NCBI GenBank assembly: GCA_015499995.1
Contig: JADNRV010000002.1
Location: 62,001-126,000, forward strand
DNA length: 64,000 bases
Origin: Flammula alnicola
Lineage: Eukaryota; Basidiomycota; Agaricomycetes; Agaricales; Strophariaceae
Direction of reading: 5' to 3'
Part shown: one piece after another, positions 12,171 through 23,431 of the stretch
How the letters are laid out: the number at the start of each line of letters is the position of its first letter
Numbering within the stretch: the first letter of the stretch is position 1
Position numbers and translations under genes: made by a program
The notes under the pieces: generated by a model
Databases searched by the model: none
The model's input: only the letters and a program-made list of their open reading frames with translations
What the model was told of the DNA's origin: nothing

Positions 12171-13769
12171 GACGGGTTTGGACGTCGGGGCTTAAGGCAA
12201 GATGCGCGTTAGGCGACAATTTATTTTGGACAGAGTCGACTGAAGTGGCGTACGTGAAGAGTGTTATAACAAGCGATCGATTCGTCCTGAAATTGTGAAG
12301 ATTTGGTTATGATATGGCTGCGGAGGTAATTAAAGTCTTGACGTCAAATTGTTCTTGTCTATAATCTGACAGGCAACAACGAAGGCTGCCCAAAAGCGAA
12401 GAGAAAGGAGTTTTGCGCGACCTTAAACGGTGGAAGTCATGTACACAAGAGGCGCTGCTAAATTGCACGAGCCTACGCAAGATCCTTATGTAATCAACGC
12501 TTCTTAGCACAGCACCGTCACCTTGCCGCCAATCGGTTATTAGCATCAAGTCACCAAGCTGACGGCTGCTGACGGCCACGTATTAATGTGGTACATAGGG
12601 TGCTGAAAGCCCCACTGACATCACATCTGGATGTCATTGTTAATGGAGAAAATTAATCCTAGGACCAACCAGGACCAACCTCGAATCCCATGGCCACTGA
12701 CCATGGCTGATGGCGCCGTGTAATATATAATTTGTAACCTTGACTGGGAGATGCCCACGCTAGTGCTCAAGAGAGAGGCGTCAAGGATTAAAGTCACTTA
12801 GCTGAAAAAGGACACAAGATATCGACAAATCGCCAATATTAACGCCGAGCCTTGTTGTAATTATCGATCATGGAAACTTCCAACCACTCCCGCGACTAAC
12901 TAGGGACGCGGTTAACGGCGACAGATTACACTCGAGCTTCAAACCCGTTCTAAACCTCCACAGTGTGTAATAGCCGAGGGCAGTAACAGACCGGAAGCTC
13001 CGCCAGTGGTGCGCGATGCGGATGAGGCCCAAACGTCAATCTCTGTCCATTTTTGCGGATTGACAGCCAAAAGCCTAGTTCTGTCCACTTTCTGCGATTG
13101 AGCCGGCGGAAAAGTCCAGCTGCTGAATGTCGATATCCATTGCTAGCTAAATGGACCAACATTGGAATCCTACTACCACGAAGTGAACCAAAAGGTTAGC
13201 ACCCGCAAGAAAATTGACACACGTACAACCGTCGTTTGCGGATGAGGCAACGTGCGATTGAGGCAAATTGGATATTCGCGGACAAATAGCAGAGGGTCTG
13301 CAGTAAACTAACAGCGTAAGGATACACAAAGTTTCAAGTGCCTGTGGACCTCAATCATAATATTCATATTTGCGTGTGCACAATGTACGCCTTGGATGAG
13401 TATCGCCTTAGATTAATAGCAAGTTCGAGATAGGGAGGAGAGAACCGTTCGCTTAATGTTTAGCGCGCGTGAGCAATTGGTGAGCCATGTCAGCGAGAGT
13501 TTTGTCTTTGCGTGGGAAGTATGGTTAAGTAGGTTGGAACCTACTGTAGATTCACAAACTCCATGATTCAGCTTGTGCACCGGTGGCGATTGGTTAAGAG
13601 TTGACTCGTATACATTCCAAAGCGTTCCATTTTGTTCCGGCGCTAATAGATGGCTGCGGATGACTGCTGTGCCCTCAGCAAGTGCGCAGTGCGGACTTTG
13701 AAATAAGGGTACATATAAGGAGCAGACGTGGCTTACCCCACATCGTTCACATTCAACACTCTTACCACT
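12171..13769. other. 1.6 kb divergent intergenic region
   Basis: Shared upstream region of the deubiquitinase (-) and PB1 gene (+); no supported gene. It contains a tandem duplication of AGGACCAACC at 12661-12680. A diverged 22-base repeat pair (TCTGTCCA...TTGA) lies at 13042-13063 and 13080-13101. A TATA-like ATATAAGG sits near 13713, about 57 bases before the PB1 start. Confidence 0.5.
12661..12680. repeat. Tandem 10-bp duplication
   Basis: Two adjacent perfect copies of AGGACCAACC in the divergent promoter region. Could be a duplicated binding site or slippage. Confidence 0.6.
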
Positions 13770-16353
13770 ATGCCTCCAGTTCACTTTAAACTGAACAAAT
13801 CTGACGGTCATACTCGACGTGTCACTTTCCAGGAGCTGCCTACATGGAATGAGCTCGCTTCCAAGTTGGAGGCGCTCTATGACATCCCTGTTGACAAAGT
13901 CGGCGTCTCCTACGTTGATAGCGACAATGACGAGATAACGGCTAGTTCAAACGAGGAACTTCAGGATTTTTACCAAGCTTCTCACCAGCCCGGTAATGCC
14001 ATCAAGTTTACCGTCTTGGATTTGAGTCTTCCGCGAGACAGCCCCAACTCTCCTCCGAAACTTCCCTCCGCCAATCGAAATACCTTCGGTCAAGATAACT
14101 TCGAATTCATAGACTCTGGGTGGCAAGGTCTGGCCCCCTTCGTTGTGGCCGACTTCACGGATCCGACCGCCGGTGTAGATTGGCCCCATGCCTTCGTTGA
14201 AGTTGTTAACAGCGATGTTAGCGGCTTAGCGAAAGAGAAGGACGACGTCACCGATACTGAGTCAGAAGATGGAAACTCAACCATTCAGCCACCTTCTTTC
14301 CCAGACAAAGGCAAGCAGAGAGCCTCGTCCCTTGGAGCCGCGTCTACCACGTCCATTGTCGCAGAGCAGCCGTCCGAGAAGTTCCCCGTCCACGTCTATG
14401 ATCACAATTCCCTCAAGCGCCGGCCGTCGCTGTCGAAGTCTCAGTTCTCAGAGTCCAACGTTGTCCGCGAGTCCTCAGACCGTATTGCAGCACAGAGTAC
14501 GCCAAAGGTTTCAGCTCAGGACCTCAAGAGCTCCGAGGCTCCAGCTCCAGGTGATGCTCAACAATCTCCCGATCTGAAGAAGCGCAAGATCCCCCGCTAC
14601 TTCTCTGGACTCTCTTCCCACCTCGAGCGCATCTGCGACGCTTTCCCATGAGTGGCTTCGCTTCTTACAACTTTCTCCAATGTCATTTCATCCCACCCTG
14701 AATTATCAGAGGGCGTTCGTAACATCATCCGCAACGCCACTTCCGGTATCTACTGGCAAGCCCATAGCGCAGCTTTCTCACAAACTGTGAACGACTTGTC
14801 TCATCCGAGGAACTTCGTCGCATCGAGGAAGAGGCTGGACGGAGGGTTGCCGACGCCCTTGGCGGCGTCTTCCGTTCTTATCGGTCTCGACTGGAAGCGC
14901 CAATCCAGAAGCTGACAGGAAGCCCCCGCTGCGGACTCTGCAGCTGCTGAACAGAACGAAGCAGATTCGCCTTTTTGGAGTCGCCCGGCGCATGGTCTTC
15001 GTCGCCCATGGGCTCGTAGATCCACCACAGCACTCGATGCCCATCGAACCTGGACTCCTCACTGGCACATTCCTCCATGGTCATTCGAACGGATGCAGCC
15101 ACTTTATGGACCACCGCCTCCTGGCCCGCCTCCTCCCCGTGGTCCTCCTCCACATGGACCTTTCTACCCCGGCCCGCCGCCGCCGCCTCCTCCTCCGCCT
15201 CCTCACCATGTTCATCCTCAGATGCCGCCCTCTATGCCACCACCTCCACGCAGTTCTCCTCCCATTCCCCCTCCTCCGCCTCCACCGCCGCCCCCTTCTC
15301 ACGAGCATCCAGCTCATGGAACTCCGTCCAGTGGACCCCCGCCTCCTCCCGGTTTTCCTCCTCCCGGTTTTCCACCTGGACCCCCGCCTCATCTACCTCC
15401 TGCATCTGGTGATCGTCCTCTCCATTCTCCTCCTCGCGGACCACCCCCTCCTCATCATGGGCCACCTCCTCATTTCCATCATCGCTTCTCGATGTATCAG
15501 GGTAACGGTCCTCATCCTTATGGAGGAGGGTTCCATCTTCCTCCTCACGGACCCCCTCCTCCGCATGGCCCAACGTCGGGATATGGTTTACAGCCTCCGG
15601 CTCGACCGTACGCCAATCCCTTTTTCTCTTCCACGGAACGATTGGACAGGGAGACGGAGACTGCGAAGTCCGCTGAGCAACAGCTGCGCGATCGGGTCGA
15701 AGACGCAAAGCGTGCTTATAAGGCCCAGAAAGAAGCCTATCGACAACTTCGCGAAGAACGCAAGAAAGAGAGGGATGAGCGCAAAACCAGTGATAATACA
15801 AATAAATTGTGAGCCTGCTTGTGTTCCATGTTAGTTTCTGAAGCATCGCTGACTGATACATGTGTTCACAGGAATCCTACTTCTCCCCAAGTGGATGGTG
15901 AAGTCCAAGCAGAGTTGTCGCAGATCATCAGCAATGCGAGGGACGGCTACCCTCAATTAGAGATGTATAGTGTCCCAGTTCAGGCTGGACCGAGGCGTCA
16001 TAACACTCACCCTGGATATGGGTCGTCTTCACGACGCTTTGAAAGAAAGCCAGAAGATCTGAACACTCGTGCGCAGTCTCGAATTGCGAAAAGGCTCGCG
16101 GACGTAAGTTCCAAACTTTCTTTTTATTGTTTAAAAAATGCTTAGTCACTTTTAGATGGGATTCTCGGAAAATTCTTTCCCTGATTTGCCTGGCAAGATC
16201 AAGGCCCAAATGCCAGCCAATGGAGCTATATCCAAGGAGGGTGAGGATGACGTTGTTACGACGTTGCTGGAGGAACTCCTAGCTCGGTCTACCAGGTCTC
16301 CTGTTGCGTCTGGTTCCAAAGACACCGACAACGTCGCTGGTACCTGGCATTGA
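13770..16353 (+). CDS. PB1-domain protein with Pro-rich linker and UBA-like C-terminus; frame breaks
   Basis: Starts at the ATG at 13770 with a PB1 domain over residues 1-75: VHFKLNKSDGHTRRVTF, then DNDEITASSNEELQDF, the acidic OPCA-like patch. A Ser-rich region follows, then conserved helices (NHPELSEG-like, here SSHPELSEG) near 14700 and LRRIEEEAGRRVADALGG near 14830. A long polyproline/His/Gly tract spans about 15100-15600 and a basic coiled coil 15640-15800. After introns ending at 15870 and 16155, MGFSENSFPDLPGK and TTLLEELLAR resemble a UBA domain. The frame is broken by a TGA at 14649-14651 and by shifts near 14802 and 14918; flanking sequence stays protein-like. PB1 plus UBA recalls p62/NBR1 selective-autophagy receptors, but no ZZ or FW domain is visible. 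The receptor role is inference. Confidence 0.7.
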
Positions 16354-17578
16354 TGAGGGACCAATGTTACTTGTATTTGTATGTCTATGTAGTCTCTTTC
16401 CGTTTGTATGTACAGTAGTGTACATATTGTACAACACATGATTTATCTGAGATCTGTGAAATGTGATAATGTGATAGTGTGATAATGTGACAGTGTGAAG
16501 GGAACGAGGGTGCGGTAGCATTTCTGTTTAGTGTGAGCCTCATGTAAACGTGTTGAGGGCAAATCCCGAGCGTTCCTAATTCTCCATCCAAGAATACAGA
16601 ACCAGAACGCCGTCGGTACCTTTCTGTCAAGATCGCAGCGCTAAATGCGCATATTCCTATCGCCTGTCACCGAACGCGCGGAGCTTGATCCTTTGAGCAG
16701 TGATACCGGCAACTTACTCTGGCGGAATTCTTGGTCTTTGGCACTCCTGGATGCTTCCAAAAAACTGGAGTGGGAATACATGTGCTCGGAATGACTATCT
16801 GAAGACACTTTCCTAGTGCTCCGATGGCTAGTAGCCTGTAACTTTGGTCTCTTGGCCGAGGACGGCTGCTCTCGGGGAACAATACGCTAATCTCAATCAA
16901 AATGTGATCATGGTCCGAATGCTTCAGCCTTCCTTTGTCTCCCTGGATAGGATATGTACGTTCCCCCGAGCCATTCCTTTGGCGTGGTTTCGTGACATCT
17001 ATCTGGGAGTAGCCGCTTCGGATGCGCCCGTCCTGCGTATTCCGGCGCGCGAGAAGAGCCTTTCATGGCCCATAATTACGCCATGAAACGTTTCCGGAGA
17101 CTGGATGGTTTTGCCTCGTTTATTCGACCCGCCGTTTGTTCTGGTCCATGCTTTACTCGTGCCTTTAAATAGCGCGTCGCGTATCACCTCTGGAGCCCGT
17201 TTACGCCCCGTTTCTCCTCGCCACCAACTCCCTCATATCTCTTCTACTCGATCTACTACCCAGCCGTCAGCAAGACAAGGTCTCCCAACGAGCAATACTA
17301 CCAGACTTGGAAGCGTTGTGCACCCTAGTGACGCGAGGAGTATAAAGTTTAAGTGTGGGTAATTCTTTGGCGTTGTGGGCGCGCGTATAGTATATATGGC
17401 AAATGACACGCTTTAGCTTCGGCCACAGGTCCGTGACGAGCGAACGCCGAAATCGATAGCAGACAACGAGGTTTCCATCTCTGCTCTGCATTGTTCCGTC
17501 CCTTGTATTCATTTTCTATTTCAACCTTGTCCTCCAAGCCACCAGTCTTTACCATCTACGATCACCTCAATCGCCAAC
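16354..17578. other. Intergenic, 1.2 kb
   Basis: No supported gene. A 3' UTR follows the PB1 gene, with an imperfect repeat of GTGATAAT-type units at about 16457-16498. The right part is the promoter of the second F-box gene, with a TTTAAATAG element near 17163 and a pyrimidine-rich leader. Confidence 0.45.
16457..16498. repeat. Imperfect GTGATA-type microsatellite
   Basis: Four to five degenerate copies of a GTGATAATGTGATAGT-like unit just downstream of the PB1 gene stop codon. Confidence 0.55.
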
Positions 17579-19532
17579 ATGCAGGAACAACCAGAGTACG
17601 TTGACCTGCTGCCTTTTTTTCACTCCGAGACTGACTGAAAATGATACAGTTCGGACTCAAATAACGGTCAAAACGACCCGAATTTCTCGGGACCATCATT
17701 CGCTCAAGCCTTGCAACAACTCAACTTGCCTCCTCTCCAACATCAGGCCACATACGCACCCTTACTCCCCTCCAATTCTGCGCCAACTGCTTCAACATCT
17801 TCCTCGCCGTCGGCATCGTTGACGGCCTCTCTTTCCCCCTCCTCCTCCTCCTCGTCTTCCGTGTCTATCCCTCCTTCTGCACCCCAAGCGCAACATATTG
17901 CTACTGGGCCTCCCCCTCAGCCTCATGGCCCACTTCCCATACGACGACCCTTGCCAATGCAGGCACATCATTACTACCAAAACGTCGCGGCACGATTGCA
18001 GCAGACGATAATTCGCGATTGGATTCCGCGAGTCATGTCACCAGAGGAAATTTCAGAATACCGACTTGCCACTCATCGGAGAATGGAAAGGATACGTGTT
18101 CTAGAAGCCGAGCAGGAGCATACACGTCTTACCCCTGATGCTCGTATCGAACAGGCGTTATTCATGGCACGTCTAGATTACAGAATACGGTTCTTCCGGA
18201 TATTCAGAGTCAACGACCTGCCCAGCGAGATCCTGACCAACATCTTTCGCTTTGTTTGTTGGTCTGCTCCGGATCCTCGTATAAACATAAAGTGGCGGTT
18301 ATGGTTAACATCGACGTCTCGACATTGGCGCACGGTTGCGATAGAAGACCAGACGTTGTGGAATGCAATATGGTTAATGGATACCCCCCGGTTTGAACGT
18401 TCCTTGACGTGGCTCGATCGAGCCGGAAACACTGCGATAGACATTCGAATCAACGAGACCGAGCACCAGCCATGGTCACTTGCAATGACGCGCTACATTG
18501 TCGACAAAATCTTTACAAAGCTGTCGAACATCCGTGTGATGATTGTTGTCCTTAAAGAGTGGGATGCTCTTTTGTATATCCTCCATTCTCTTCGTCGGGT
18601 CGCCGAAGAGAACTTACCGATGGTCATGGAACGGCTCGAACTTCACCGCGCAGGACCAGCGTTTGTACAAATGGGACGGGGTTTCGAGCCTAGCTTCTAC
18701 CTCACACCTATTCCACTTTTTGGCGGTGCCGTCGTTCCTTCCTTCCGATACCTCTCGATCAACGGTGTGCATCTAGACTGGTCAAAGACGTCGCTCAAAG
18801 ACTGACGACGTTTGACATACGTCGAATTCCGCTGGAACGGGTTCCGAATATACACCAGTTCCGGACCATCTTACGCGACTGTCCTTCTTTGCGGAAACTT
18901 ATTATGGATGGAGCTGGTCCCGGCTGGCCGAAAGAGCGGCGGACTCTGTCGTCCGCACCTGTCGTCCTTCCCGAACTAAAAACTCTTGCTATTGGTGACT
19001 TCAGTCTCGAATACGGAACATTCGCTCTCTCGCAGTTTAGCTGCCCAAGTGTTGTGGACCTCACGCTGATGAACCTCGTAGACCAGGACTACACAGCGTT
19101 ATACCAGTGCATGACCAAAAAAATGCCCGCAGTCAGGACCCTCACCATCTACGGTGCCAGTCTGTTCGTCCCCACTACCCAGTCCCGGAATGCGGTCGTC
19201 AAATGGCTCCAGTCTATGCCACATCTCACCTTTCTACGGATCCAGGCAGTTGAGGAAGCTATACTTCAACTCTTTCTCTACGATCATGAAAGGATGCAGT
19301 CCACCGTGGGTTCGACCTGGGAGGCCAAGCACCCCGTCTGCCCCGAGCTGAAATACATCGAATATCATTCAATAGAAACGGATGTCATCGCAAGATGGGC
19401 CCTCGGTCGGCGACAAATGGGAACCCCTTCCGCAAGGTGTACATCGGCGCTGAGACCATGCATAAGGCTAAGCAGCCCCATGTCAACAAGCTGGTCGAAG
19501 TCATGCAGGGCGTTGGATCATTCAAATTTTGA
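17579..19532 (+). CDS. F-box protein, two apparent frameshifts
   Basis: Probable SCF substrate receptor of the expanded Agaricomycete F-box family. Exon 1 (17579-17595) encodes MQEQPD and an intron ends at 17649. The N-terminus is Ser/Pro-rich. A basic helical stretch near 18040-18170 precedes a classical F-box, VNDLPSEILTNIFRFV, with WLTSTSRHWRTVA and TLWNAI (18205-18370). Leucine-rich strands follow. The frame stops at about 18805 but continues one base over as LTTFDIRR...DCPSLRKLIMDGAGP. A second shift near 19419 (GGG run) leads to GNPFRKVYIGAETMHKAKQ and a TGA at 19530-19532. Both breaks would be repaired by one extra base. The C-terminal HKAKQPHVNKL-type ending is intact after the shifts. 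Ligand unknown. Confidence 0.78.
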
Positions 19533-20131
19533 ATTTCGTTGCTAAACCAGAAGAGGAAGTAAAGATAATGGAAGAACATGGGTGTTAACATATTATCTAC
19601 TATGTCCCTTATTCCTTGCACTAATCTAATGGAAAAATATCTACGTACATATAATATTATCGAACTCGAAATGATATCTATTAACCAACCATGCCCTTAT
19701 CCACCTATTCTATGAGGCGCGCAGTCGCTGCCAAATGCTGCAGAGGCAACTCGATTTTTTATATAACTGGAGCTCGTCACGAATGTGATGGAATTGAACT
19801 GCCTCGTCCTGTTAACGTCTCTTGAATAGCAAATAACTGAACGCGGCTGTATGTGTAGCAATGTGGCACAGTGCAAAATATGATTGTATGGTGGGTAGAA
19901 ATATGTGAACAACTCAAGCAACCGATCACTACATTATGTAAACACGACTCCTAACTGGACGATTTTTTCCGTTTCTTGCCGTTCAAGAGCGGACTTGGCG
20001 AAATAGGATGAGTAGCAGAAGAGCATCATGGCTAACTGTCGTGGGTAATCGCTTTGACTTCGAAACGGGTGTTTCTGCAAGATGCAGAGAGCCATTGGTC
20101 GCAGTGTGGTGGATACCATTCAGTTTACCAT
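19533..20131. other. Convergent intergenic region
   Basis: 3' ends of the F-box gene (+) and UTP17 (-). AT-rich with TATATAAT-like stretches. No supported gene. Confidence 0.5.
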
Positions 20132-23100
20132 TTAGTTGGGCAATGGAGGTGGAGTCGGAGTACCTAAAAGACTTTCGGTTAGACTATATAATGCGAACGA
20201 GTGAAATGGTTCGTACCTGTCATACAACGTGCCTTGAACAGCTTCGTAAAGGCTTCCATTTCGCCAGGATGTGGCGAGCGCGACGGGTGACTAGAGAGGA
20301 TCGAATTGGAGGCCACTTGTTCTTCTTCCATCACAGCATCCTCCTCGATGTCATCCTCAGGTCTGTCTTCTAACGCGCTTGGTTCCGTAGGGCGGTTCGT
20401 CAACAATGATTTCACCAAAGGATCGAATAGGGAGTCAAGCGAAGGTGCGAGATATGCAGGAGTGTCGAATAAGGTGTACGTTTTGTGATGCTTTTGTAGA
20501 AGCGAAGGTGCTTGTGAGAAATCGGAATTGCTGGCAGCAAATGCAGAAACGCCAAATATATCCTGAAATAGAGTCCTCCTTTGTGATTCATGGCCGACAT
20601 TGATTCCTTTGGCAGTAAGACCTTCTTCGTTTGAAGGCTGCTGGGAATCAGAAATCATCACCACCCTCCATGAATGAGTGACGCCAACAAGGTTATAACC
20701 TGAGCGTTTGTTAAAAGAGGCCCAAACCACATTTCGAAGTCCAAACGGTACGGAGCGAATTGATGTCGGAATGTTTGACGAAGCACGGAAGATGGACACC
20801 CTCGTATTTATTTCTTCACCAGTTACAGTGGGAGAATGGAATACGGCGAAAGAGGCATCCTTCTGATGAGGAACCACCCTGTCGATTGGGTGTGGCGTAT
20901 CGCATTGCCAAGCAACTATAAGAATTGACATCAGGAAACGATGATTTAAAATGTTACCGCCAACGTACCACAGCTATCAATGAGATCCCACATGACAAGG
21001 GTGTTAAGTCCTGAAGCTAAAAGGTGTCGCCCATTGGTTCCGATGAAGTGAACAGAGTGGATTTTGTGGTTATTTGGCGATGTCAAAGTTTGGCAGAGGG
21101 ATCCTACCGCGGCATCATAAACGGCAATATGAGGTCCAACGGATACCGCAAAAAGAGATGCATCAGGAGACCAAGAGATGGATGTTGGGATTTCTGAACG
21201 GTAAGTCAATGTCGCGAATGAAACCCAAGTACCTGATATAAATGTATGTGTAAGAAACCAAATGATTTGGGCTGCAGAGCAGTCAGACGTACCATTTTCT
21301 GACTCTGAAGCCGTTGATCCTGGGGCTGCCCGATGTCTCCAAAGCCTCCATACTTTGATGTGACCATCGTTGCCAGTCGTTACTAGATGCAGGTACTTGC
21401 TTTCATCTACACATGGAGTGAAGCTAACATCCGTGACTTTGTCGATGCCGTGTGGACGGTCAATTCGGGTATTTAATATCCAATTGCCTTGATGTGTATC
21501 CCAAGACCAGATCTTGAGGTAAACTTCTGAACGGAACCCCGCATCTCCTTCTCGGCTGTCGACTGTGGCCATCCAAGTACCAGAAGAAGAAATTACGGCT
21601 GTCTCTACGCGTGAAGGAATGACGGGCTTCTCGTCTCTGCGGGAAACCCTGTTGGACGGAGAAACCTCCAGCTCGCATATCAGAGTGGACGAGGAGGGAG
21701 AATACATCTGAAGGGACGATGGATGGGAGGAAGGCAGCACAAGGGTTGATGTGAGTGGTTGAATAGCTATGGGTGCCGAATTCAATTTCGATGTTGATTG
21801 CCATTCTTGTGACAGAGCAGGATCTAAAGGACAGCGAAAATAAATCATGCAGAAAAATAGAGGTTATATGTAGACATACCAATTTTTATTCGCGAGTAAC
21901 TTCTCGTGATTTTTAAGCTAGCTGAACTGACAAAAGTGTATGTTTCATCGGCAAGGCCCACCAGATATTCCTCTTCGCTGTTACTCGATGTCGAAATTGA
22001 AACTGTATTGATTGGTGCGCCAAGTCGTGGGACGAATTCTTTCTTGCCAGTGTGCAGTTGCCAAATTACTAGCACTGACTCTTCACCGCCACTCAAAAGG
22101 TAGGCGCCATTTGGTGTAAAGGAAATTGATGAAACAGCATGGGCATGCCAGTGAAGAGATTTTGTCTGAGTACGTTTTTCGACGCCACGGACTTTGGTGG
22201 CAAGGTCGTCGTTGAGGCAATACCATAGACGTACGACACCCTTGTCGTCGCCAGTCGCAAAGTACTCCTCGAAAGGATGGAATGCCAAGCACTCAGACGC
22301 TCAGGAGATACATACTTTGTAAACCCAGACGACAAAGAGCTAGTCTTCGCGACGTAAATTTTATGCCCAGCTGTAGCCACTAACCATGCGCCGTTTTGGG
22401 AAATTGCGAGGCCAGTTGGGAAGCGAGTCTTGCCTATAGGCGTTATGTCGGCAGCTGACTGGTATGATCGGAATGTTTAAGGGTGATTTGCAGCACGACG
22501 GCATTGTTGTCTTCATAATATTTGTAAGTCGAGAATCTCTGGTCCTACAGATACGACAAAACTCACCATTGACTATTGGCTTCTTTCGCGGCCGTGATGC
22601 TGCCACAAATATTGATCCTTTAAACTGCTCGTGAACACACATATAATGTATCGGTTGCCCAATGCTGATCGTCTGCAGAAGAGTGGCATTGACAAAATCC
22701 CAGATCATGATTCTCCCATCCAACGAGCCCGTAAATAACTGAAATGCATTATGCGGATTGATGACAGCAGAGGTCAAGGCGTCGGATGGCGTGCTTCCGT
22801 CGGTTGGTGTAGGGGCAGCCAATGTCGAAACACCAACCCAGTTGCGGTAGAGTAAATCTTTACTGACGAGCCGACAAGCGAGAAAAAGTAACTAAGATAA
22901 TTCGTCAGACAACAGCATAAATTAGACAAACTCAATGAACACGTACCTTCCATCCTTTGTGAAAATTGGTGCAATTCGACTCGAGGATGGATCGGTAAGA
23001 GATGTCCAATTCCAAGGTGTATCATCTTCCCAACTCTGCGCACTCCATGGCTCGATGTGATTTGGTGCGGGTACCGGTCTGGTGTTGCTCTCCTTTCCCT

Positions 23101-23181
23101 TTTGTTTTTTAAAGGAGGCTTTTGGGTGTCTTTGGGAAGTCGAGCTTCAGATTTATGGTGCTTTGGGTTGGAAGCAGCCAT
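20132..23181 (-). CDS. UTP17: U3 snoRNP / t-UTP WD40 protein, UTP17/NAN1 (WDR75) homologue
   Basis: Component of the small-subunit processome (t-UTP subcomplex), which couples rDNA transcription and pre-18S rRNA processing in the nucleolus. Two WD40 propellers are visible: LFTGSLDGRIMIWDF, ATGDDKGVVRLWY, LLSGGEESVLVIWQL, then VTTGNDGHIKVWRL and LLASGLNTLVMWDL. An acidic C-terminal extension (EDRPEDDIEEDAVMEEEQ) ends at the TAA at 20132-20134. The N-terminus (start 23181) is Lys-rich and has EPWSAQSWEDDTPWNW, typical of the family. About seven introns. Four one-base breaks are inferred at about 23122 (A run), 22829, 22445 and 22293; the sequence between them is well preserved. Because the yeast gene is essential, these breaks are more likely errors than decay. 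Confidence 0.82.
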
Positions 23182-23431
23182 TTAGGACGGTATTCAGAGT
23201 CAGTGTGCTCATAATACACCATAAAAAAATGGGCCAAACAACGCATAAACAATGCTGAGAATGATCAACCCGATGAGATCTGATCATTAACCAACAACCA
23301 TGCAAAGTAGGTAACTGTATGTATGTACAAGAAATGTTCTCTCTAATTAATGCTACAAGAAACAAAATTGTTCATCATGGCGAATTCGTTCCGCGCAAAA
23401 ATCATAAGTGGGTCGTTAGAAGGGGAAACAT

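Noticed and set aside
14649..14651. TGA as a selenocysteine codon or sign of a variant genetic code
   Set aside because: Other genes in the window end at TGA normally, no redox motif surrounds it and nearby indel-type breaks give a simpler explanation.
14992..15861. Long overlapping open frames on both strands over the polyproline tract, including very Arg-rich and Leu-rich ones
   Set aside because: They are shadows of the CCT/CCG-rich repeat that encodes the proline tract; low complexity and no independent motif.
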